The position numbers were made by a program, and so were the translations under genes. DNA of 15,749 nucleotides from Planctomycetota bacterium. GTDB lineage: Bacteria; Planctomycetota; Phycisphaerae; Sedimentisphaerales; Anaerohalosphaeraceae. Positions 11,408 through 15,749 of this stretch are shown piece by piece (the stretch's first letter is position 1; each line of letters starts with the position of its first letter). The stretch is taken from assembly GCA_003644175.1 (NCBI GenBank), contig QNBS01000011.1:1-15749 (forward strand), given 5' to 3'. The notes under the pieces were generated by a model. It was not told the origin of the DNA. It made no database searches and was given only the letters and a program-made list of their open reading frames with translations.

Positions 11408-13546
11408 ATGGATCAGAACAAAGAAAAAATCAAGTTACGTTTCATTGTTCCGCTTGGCCTGGCGATCCTGGTGTTGTTGGGAACATGTGTTATCACCCTG
11501 CGCCGGCTCCATAACCACCATATCAACCATGAAGTGCAAAAATCGCTTAACAAAGTAAGCCGTCTGTTCCGGATGGAACTGGAAGAAGACGCAGGGCTGC
11601 TTGAAGGAATACTTGGATTCCTGCACAAAGACAAAAACCTGCGGAATGCCTGGCTTGCAGGCGACAGGCAATCGCTGCTGCGTTATGCATCGCCTGTCTT
11701 TGAAGAGATTCGTTCCAAACACAATGTTACTCACTTTTACTTTCACGGTCTCGACAGAGTCAACTTTCTGCGGGTTCACAAGCCCCAAAAGTACGGCGAT
11801 TATATAGACAGATTCACAATGAACCAGGCGGCCGGTTCCGGCAAGAGTGCATGGGGTATTGAATTAGGCCCACTGGGTACATTTACTTTGCGATTTGTAT
11901 ATCCCTGGCGGATAAATGGAAAACCGGCGGGTTACATTGAACTTGGCGAAGAGATTGAACACATTACGCCGGAGCTGGCGGAAGTTACCGGTGCCGAGTT
12001 GTTCTTTGTCATCAATAAATCTTATTTGAACCGTGCCGGGTTGGAACAAGGCATGGAAATGCTCGGACGAAGCAGCGACTGGGACCGGTTTTCTGATTTT
12101 ATTATCGTTGACAGCACAATGGAGACCCCTCCCCCTGTGCTCTGCAAAGAAATGCAGCGGCGTCATGTTAATCATGAGAAATTTCTTTTTGAAATATCAA
12201 CAGAACGAGATTATCTTGGGGGTTTCGTGCCTTTGTACGATGCCGGGGATAATGAGGTCGGCGAGATCATTGTTCTCAAAGACATTACTTCACAGCAGGC
12301 TTCACTCAGAAGCTTATCGATATCCCTGATATGGATTTGCAGTGCCGTAGGCGTATTGCTGTTGGTGTTTTTCTATCTATACACCTCTCGAATAGAGCAA
12401 CGGCTTGAGGCCGGCCACCAATACCTAAGAGATAGCAACCGGCGATTAGAATCCGAGATCGCCGAACACATGCGGGCGGAGGAGGAGATATTGGATCTCT
12501 CCAGATTTCCCGCCGAAAACCGCGATCCTGTCCTCCGAATCAGCCGGGAGGGAGTGTTACTGTATGCCAATCCTGCCAGTGAGGAACTGTTGCGTGATTG
12601 GGGATGTCAGGTTGAAGAACCGGTTCCGGAGTACTGGAAGGAAGTTTCACAAGATGCTCTTGAAAAAAACGCTGAACAAAGAATTGAGTATAATTTGGCA
12701 GACAGGACATTTTCACTTCTTATTGCTCCGGTCGCCGGGTCCGGATATGTGAACCTTTATGGTCATGATATTACCGACCGTAAGAAGGCAGAGGAGGAAT
12801 CCTTCAATGCCCAGCAGAGACTGATTGAGCAACAGCAACACGAGGCCGAGCATGTGGAAGCTGAGCTTGCCAGGATACGCCGGGAACTTGTTCGAAGCAC
12901 GCGTCTGGCGGCAATCGGGCAGGTGTCGGGGAGCATTGCTCACGATTTACGTAATCCCCTGGGCACCGTGCGTAATGCGGCCTATTTGTTGAATCGCCAT
13001 CTTCCAAAGGATGATCCCAAACTCCTTGATTATACGGATATCATAAACCAGGAGGTTGTCAAGGCCGATCAAATCATCACGAATCTTCTGGAAATGGTCG
13101 GGACCAGGCCGCCAAGAAAGCATCCGGTGGATTTAGGCCGAATCGTCGAGGAGGTCGAGCAGTCCCGAAAGAGTGAAGGGGTCGCTTGTCGAATCTCGGT
13201 AGTCCCCGATCCATTTGTCGTGCAGGCCGATGAGGGTCAGTTGCGGCAGGTAATCGACAATATCCTCAGCAATTCGGTTTATGCTATGGGAGGACAAGGC
13301 GGTTTTTTTGTTGAGGCCGGCCGGGATTCAGACTATGATACTGTAGTATTGCGGGATACCGGGCCGGGCTTTGCGCCGGAGGTCAGGGACAGGCTCTTCG
13401 ATGCGCTTGTCACGACCAAGGCCAGTGGGATCGGCCTGGGACTGACCATCTGTCGGCAGATCATAGAGAAACACGGCGGAACGATTGAAGCGGACGAGCA
13501 TAACCAAGGAGGTGCGGTTATTCGAATCCGGCTGCCGCGAGGTTGA
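11408..13546 (+). CDS. Sensor histidine kinase with dCache sensor and PAS domain
   Basis: In this 712-residue protein membrane helix 1 (about 12-32) and helix 2 (about 303-326) flank an extracytoplasmic domain that looks like a double Cache sensor, with the typical 'HFYFHGLDRVNFLRVHKPQK' stretch at 109-128. A short coiled segment leads to a PAS domain (about 372-458, ending YGHDITDRKKAEE), a coiled coil (460-497), HisKA with the phospho-accepting His512 in SIAHDLRNPLG, and a HATPase domain with N-box Asn618/Asn622, RDTGPGF (649-655) and GIGLGLT (674-680). All catalytic motifs are intact. The ligand is unknown. The in-frame TAG two codons upstream fixes the earliest start at ATG 11408; the ribosome site is weak (AAGGAG is 23 bases away). 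It heads a three-gene signalling operon. Confidence 0.93.
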   Translation: MDQNKEKIKLRFIVPLGLAILVLLGTCVITLRRLHNHHINHEVQKSLNKVSRLFRMELEEDAGLLEGILGFLHKDKNLRNAWLAGDRQSLLRYASPVFEEIRSKHNVTHFYFHGLDRVNFLRVHKPQKYGDYIDRFTMNQAAGSGKSAWGIELGPLGTFTLRFVYPWRINGKPAGYIELGEEIEHITPELAEVTGAELFFVINKSYLNRAGLEQGMEMLGRSSDWDRFSDFIIVDSTMETPPPVLCKEMQRRHVNHEKFLFEISTERDYLGGFVPLYDAGDNEVGEIIVLKDITSQQASLRSLSISLIWICSAVGVLLLVFFYLYTSRIEQRLEAGHQYLRDSNRRLESEIAEHMRAEEEILDLSRFPAENRDPVLRISREGVLLYANPASEELLRDWGCQVEEPVPEYWKEVSQDALEKNAEQRIEYNLADRTFSLLIAPVAGSGYVNLYGHDITDRKKAEEESFNAQQRLIEQQQHEAEHVEAELARIRRELVRSTRLAAIGQVSGSIAHDLRNPLGTVRNAAYLLNRHLPKDDPKLLDYTDIINQEVVKADQIITNLLEMVGTRPPRKHPVDLGRIVEEVEQSRKSEGVACRISVVPDPFVVQADEGQLRQVIDNILSNSVYAMGGQGGFFVEAGRDSDYDTVVLRDTGPGFAPEVRDRLFDALVTTKASGIGLGLTICRQIIEKHGGTIEADEHNQGGAVIRIRLPRG

Positions 13547-13561
13547 TATCAAAGAGTTAAT

Positions 13562-13754
13562 TGAGTTCTGCAAAATTGCGATTTGACATGTTTTTGGAAA
13601 AGAAAAAGAAAAGGAACCGCTTCGCGGAGTTGCTTTAATGGATTTCTCGGCTTCGCTCGAAATGACAAAGCAGGACAATACGTTAGATGATTACTTAAGG
13701 AAATCGAAAAAATGATTTTCTTAGGTAATGTATGCCAAACCGCAATTTTGCAAA
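13562..13754. repeat. Inverted-repeat element, copy 2 (MITE-like, about 193 bp)
   Basis: The first 47 bases (13562-13608) are identical to copy 1 at 2984-3030, and the segment from about 13674 to 13752 matches copy 1 with eight substitutions. The middle differs: an unrelated piece with CCGC-TTC-GCGG and a 'TTTCTCGGCTTCGCTCGAA' stretch of the kind seen as dispersed intergenic sequence. The right tip has drifted. AAAGAGTT occurs just outside on both sides (13551-13558 and 13764-13771), possibly a target duplication. It separates the kinase and tandem-receiver genes. Confidence 0.82.
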
Positions 13755-13792
13755 AGTCTTGTTAAAGAGTTGAACGTGTGGAGAACAGGATT

Positions 13793-14578
13793 ATGTCCGA
13801 TATGAAGACAACCCGAAAGGTGGAGAAGGTTCTGATCGTCGATGATGAGCAGAACATGCGAAGGACGCTTAACGACATCCTTGAAGACGAGGGTTATGAT
13901 GTGGCTACGGCGGCAACGGGAGAGGAGGCGATCGAACTTTGCTCCGAGAACAACTATGAAATCATACTCATGGACGTGCGCATGCCCGGTATCGACGGAG
14001 TGGAGGCCTTTCGGCGGATCAGGCGACATCAGGAAGGTGTCCGTGTGATTCTTATGAGCGCCTACAGCATCGACGCCCTGAAAGAGGCCGCACTCGACGA
14101 CGGCGCCATTGCCTTTCTCCCAAAACCGCTTGACCTGCAGAAAGTTATCGGCCTGATAAGTGAAGTGAAAGACACAGCCATCCTGGTCGTCGAAGACGAC
14201 CAGGAGACGGCCGAATTGCTCAGTAATAATCTGAGGGAAGACGGATACAGGGTGACGACAACCCGGTCGCCGCATGACGCACTGGAGCTTGTCGAACAGA
14301 TACGTTTCGATCTGATATTCCTCGACACCAATCTGTCCACAATGAACGGGCTCGAACTGTACCTTGCCATAAAGGAGATCACACCGAGCAGTACGGCGAT
14401 CATGATCTCCGGCGCCGAGGGGGAGTTCGAGGAAATAGCCAAAGAGGCCGTACGGCGCAACGCATATACAATAGTAAAAAAACCGCTGGATATAGACCAT
14501 ATTCTGGGTTTGCTGGAGCGGCTCACCGGCAAACGAGTCTCCGGTGATCTGCGAAAACCGCCGTTGTCGGATACCTGA
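13793..14578 (+). CDS. Tandem two-receiver response regulator without output domain
   Basis: The 261-residue protein (ATG 13793, with GGAG ten bases upstream; a GTG at 13778 would add five residues) consists of two complete receiver domains. In the first, KVLIVDDEQNM holds the acidic pocket, Asp61 in ILMDVRMPG is the phosphoacceptor, and LMSAYS and LPKPLD supply the conserved Ser and Lys. In the second, AILVVEDDQE, Asp178 in IFLDTNLSTMNG, IMISGAEGE and VKKPLDI play the same parts. There is no DNA-binding or enzymatic domain; the last 20 residues are a loose tail. It is likely a phosphate relay or sink between the two kinases that flank it. The preceding gap of 246 bp contains inverted-repeat element copy 2. 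Confidence 0.93.
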   Translation: MSDMKTTRKVEKVLIVDDEQNMRRTLNDILEDEGYDVATAATGEEAIELCSENNYEIILMDVRMPGIDGVEAFRRIRRHQEGVRVILMSAYSIDALKEAALDDGAIAFLPKPLDLQKVIGLISEVKDTAILVVEDDQETAELLSNNLREDGYRVTTTRSPHDALELVEQIRFDLIFLDTNLSTMNGLELYLAIKEITPSSTAIMISGAEGEFEEIAKEAVRRNAYTIVKKPLDIDHILGLLERLTGKRVSGDLRKPPLSDT

Positions 14579-14610
14579 CAAGCAAACCCATGATTCAAAG
14601 GGGCAAACTT

Positions 14611-15749
14611 ATGGAAGAGAATGCAAAACGGCGGCAGAATTCATGCGTACTCGTCGTCGAGGACAATGAGGCGCAGCAGCGGACATTAGTGAACCTGATG
14701 GAAATGGAGGGATTTGAAGTTATCGGGTGCTCCACAGCCGCCGAAGCGACCGAGCAACTCAGTCGAATGAGCACCGGCGTTGTGGTGCTGGACCTCAAGC
14801 TGCCTGATCACAGCGGCACTGAATTGCTGCGGCGGCTGAGTGTGGACAGCAACATGATTCGTGTCATAATCCACACGGCATACAGTTCGTATGAATCCGC
14901 CAAGGACGCCTTGAACCTGGGCGCATTCGCTTATGTCGAAAAGGCCGACGATCCCGAAATCCTCCTCCTTCACGTGCACAGGGCATTCGAGGAGAGCCTG
15001 CGATTATATACCGACACTCTGGAAAAGGAGGTTTCCAAACGAACCGGAGAGTTGCAGGAGGCCAACTGCATGCTGCAACAAGAGATCGCCGAGAGAAAGC
15101 AGACTGAGAGACAACTGGAACAGGCTAAGAAGCAGGCCGAAGCGGCAAATATCGCCAAGAGCCAGTTCCTCGCCAACATGAGCCATGAGATTCGCACGCC
15201 TATGAGCATCATTACGGGTTTCGCCGGTCTGTTAAGCTCCGAGGAGGAACCGGGCGAACGCCAATACTATGCGGACCTCATTCAGAGAGCCGGTAAATCA
15301 CTCTTGCGAATAATCGATGAGATATTAGACGTTTCAAAGATAGAGGCGGGGAAACTTGAAATCGAGATAAAAAATTGTTCTCTCGACAAGCTGCTTGATG
15401 GTATTGAAGTTATGATGCGGCCTCTGGCCAGGGAAGCAGGACTGCAATTTGATGTTTTTCGTTGCGGCAGGTTGCCCGGCATGATACAGACAGATAGTGG
15501 CCGCCTTCGCCAGTGTCTTGTCAATCTTATCGGCAATGCGATCAAGTTCACCAGGCAAGGATACGTTCATCTGACGGTGTCTGTCGATCATATGCAGCCA
15601 ACACCATGCCTTCGCTTCGATGTGGAAGATACGGGTATTGGTATTCCACAAGATAAGCAGGACACTGTATTTGAGACGTTTAGTCAGGCCGACGGCAGTC
15701 ATACCCGCCAATACGGCGGCACCGGTCTGGGTTTGACAATCACAAAGCA
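14611..15749 (+). CDS. Receiver-histidine kinase (hybrid), 3' end beyond the window
   Basis: The frame is open from ATG 14611 to the window end (379 codons). AGGGG lies seven bases upstream. Residues 11-125 form a receiver: VLVVEDNEAQ, phosphoacceptor Asp61 in VVLDLKLPD, IIHTAYSS and YVEKAD with the conserved Thr and Lys. A coiled coil follows (about 126-184, rich in Glu, Gln and Lys). HisKA has His192 in FLANMSHEIRTPMS, and the HATPase domain shows CLVNLIGNAIKF, EDTGIGIP and GGTGLGLT near the end. No membrane helix is present, so it is cytoplasmic and its receiver can accept phosphate from the upstream kinase. More receiver or Hpt domains may follow past 15749. The gap to the previous gene is 32 bp, supporting an operon. 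Confidence 0.92.
   Translation, partial: MEENAKRRQNSCVLVVEDNEAQQRTLVNLMEMEGFEVIGCSTAAEATEQLSRMSTGVVVLDLKLPDHSGTELLRRLSVDSNMIRVIIHTAYSSYESAKDALNLGAFAYVEKADDPEILLLHVHRAFEESLRLYTDTLEKEVSKRTGELQEANCMLQQEIAERKQTERQLEQAKKQAEAANIAKSQFLANMSHEIRTPMSIITGFAGLLSSEEEPGERQYYADLIQRAGKSLLRIIDEILDVSKIEAGKLEIEIKNCSLDKLLDGIEVMMRPLAREAGLQFDVFRCGRLPGMIQTDSGRLRQCLVNLIGNAIKFTRQGYVHLTVSVDHMQPTPCLRFDVEDTGIGIPQDKQDTVFETFSQADGSHTRQYGGTGLGLTITK

Noticed and set aside
13721..14581. Long minus-strand frame (286 codons) opposite the tandem-receiver gene
   Set aside because: Shadow of a receiver gene with both Asp sites intact; it also starts and ends at the sense gene's boundaries without a ribosome site.
1..15749. CRISPR arrays, tRNA or rRNA genes
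   Set aside because: No regularly spaced direct repeats, and no tRNA or rRNA signature was seen on either strand by eye.

Overview
The window looks like chromosomal DNA of a planctomycete, most likely of the Phycisphaerae / Sedimentisphaerales type. The reasons are gene style rather than a marker gene: a Gfo/Idh/MocA oxidoreductase and a sugar-isomerase-like TIM-barrel protein with twin-arginine leaders, a DUF1080 lipoprotein between them, several small lineage-type proteins, and long intergenic stretches. This assignment is inference; there is no rRNA or tRNA in the window.

Layout. 1-684: the 3' tail of a gene entering from the left, a strong plus-strand promoter that leads only into a headless gene remnant, and a hairpin terminator. 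685-4407 (minus strand): a DUF378 membrane protein, a small secreted protein, then an operon read from a strong promoter at 4380-4407: double-HTH protein, ABC-type ATPase, GNAT acetyltransferase, ParB/Srx-fold protein and perhaps a 49-residue peptide. ATPase and acetyltransferase look like a split version of the ATPase-acetyltransferase fusion family COG2401. A 173-bp inverted-repeat element sits between them. 4408-5369: no large gene, but two micro-ORFs on the minus strand, each with an excellent Shine-Dalgarno, the right-hand one behind a strong promoter and a leader RNA with crossing or competing helices, and three terminator-like hairpins. 5370-8471 (minus): a three-gene export-tagged sugar cassette (TIM-barrel isomerase, DUF1080, Gfo/Idh/MocA) behind a near-consensus promoter, likely acting on 3-keto-glycosides. 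8472-11071 (minus): tyrS, a 193-residue unknown and a 73-residue unknown (ATGA overlap), ending in a terminator at 8668-8704. 11408-15749 (plus): a signalling operon of dCache-PAS histidine kinase, tandem-receiver protein and a receiver-histidine kinase that runs off the end. A second copy of the inverted-repeat element lies between the first two.

How the parts fit. The sugar cassette can be read as one extracytoplasmic pathway: oxidise or reduce a sugar at C3, cleave the keto-glycoside, isomerise the product. The signalling operon has two kinases and three receiver domains without any DNA-binding output, so its effector must lie downstream or elsewhere. The ATPase/GNAT/ParB operon has no assigned function and, with the two micro-ORF units beside it, is the most promising place for something undescribed.
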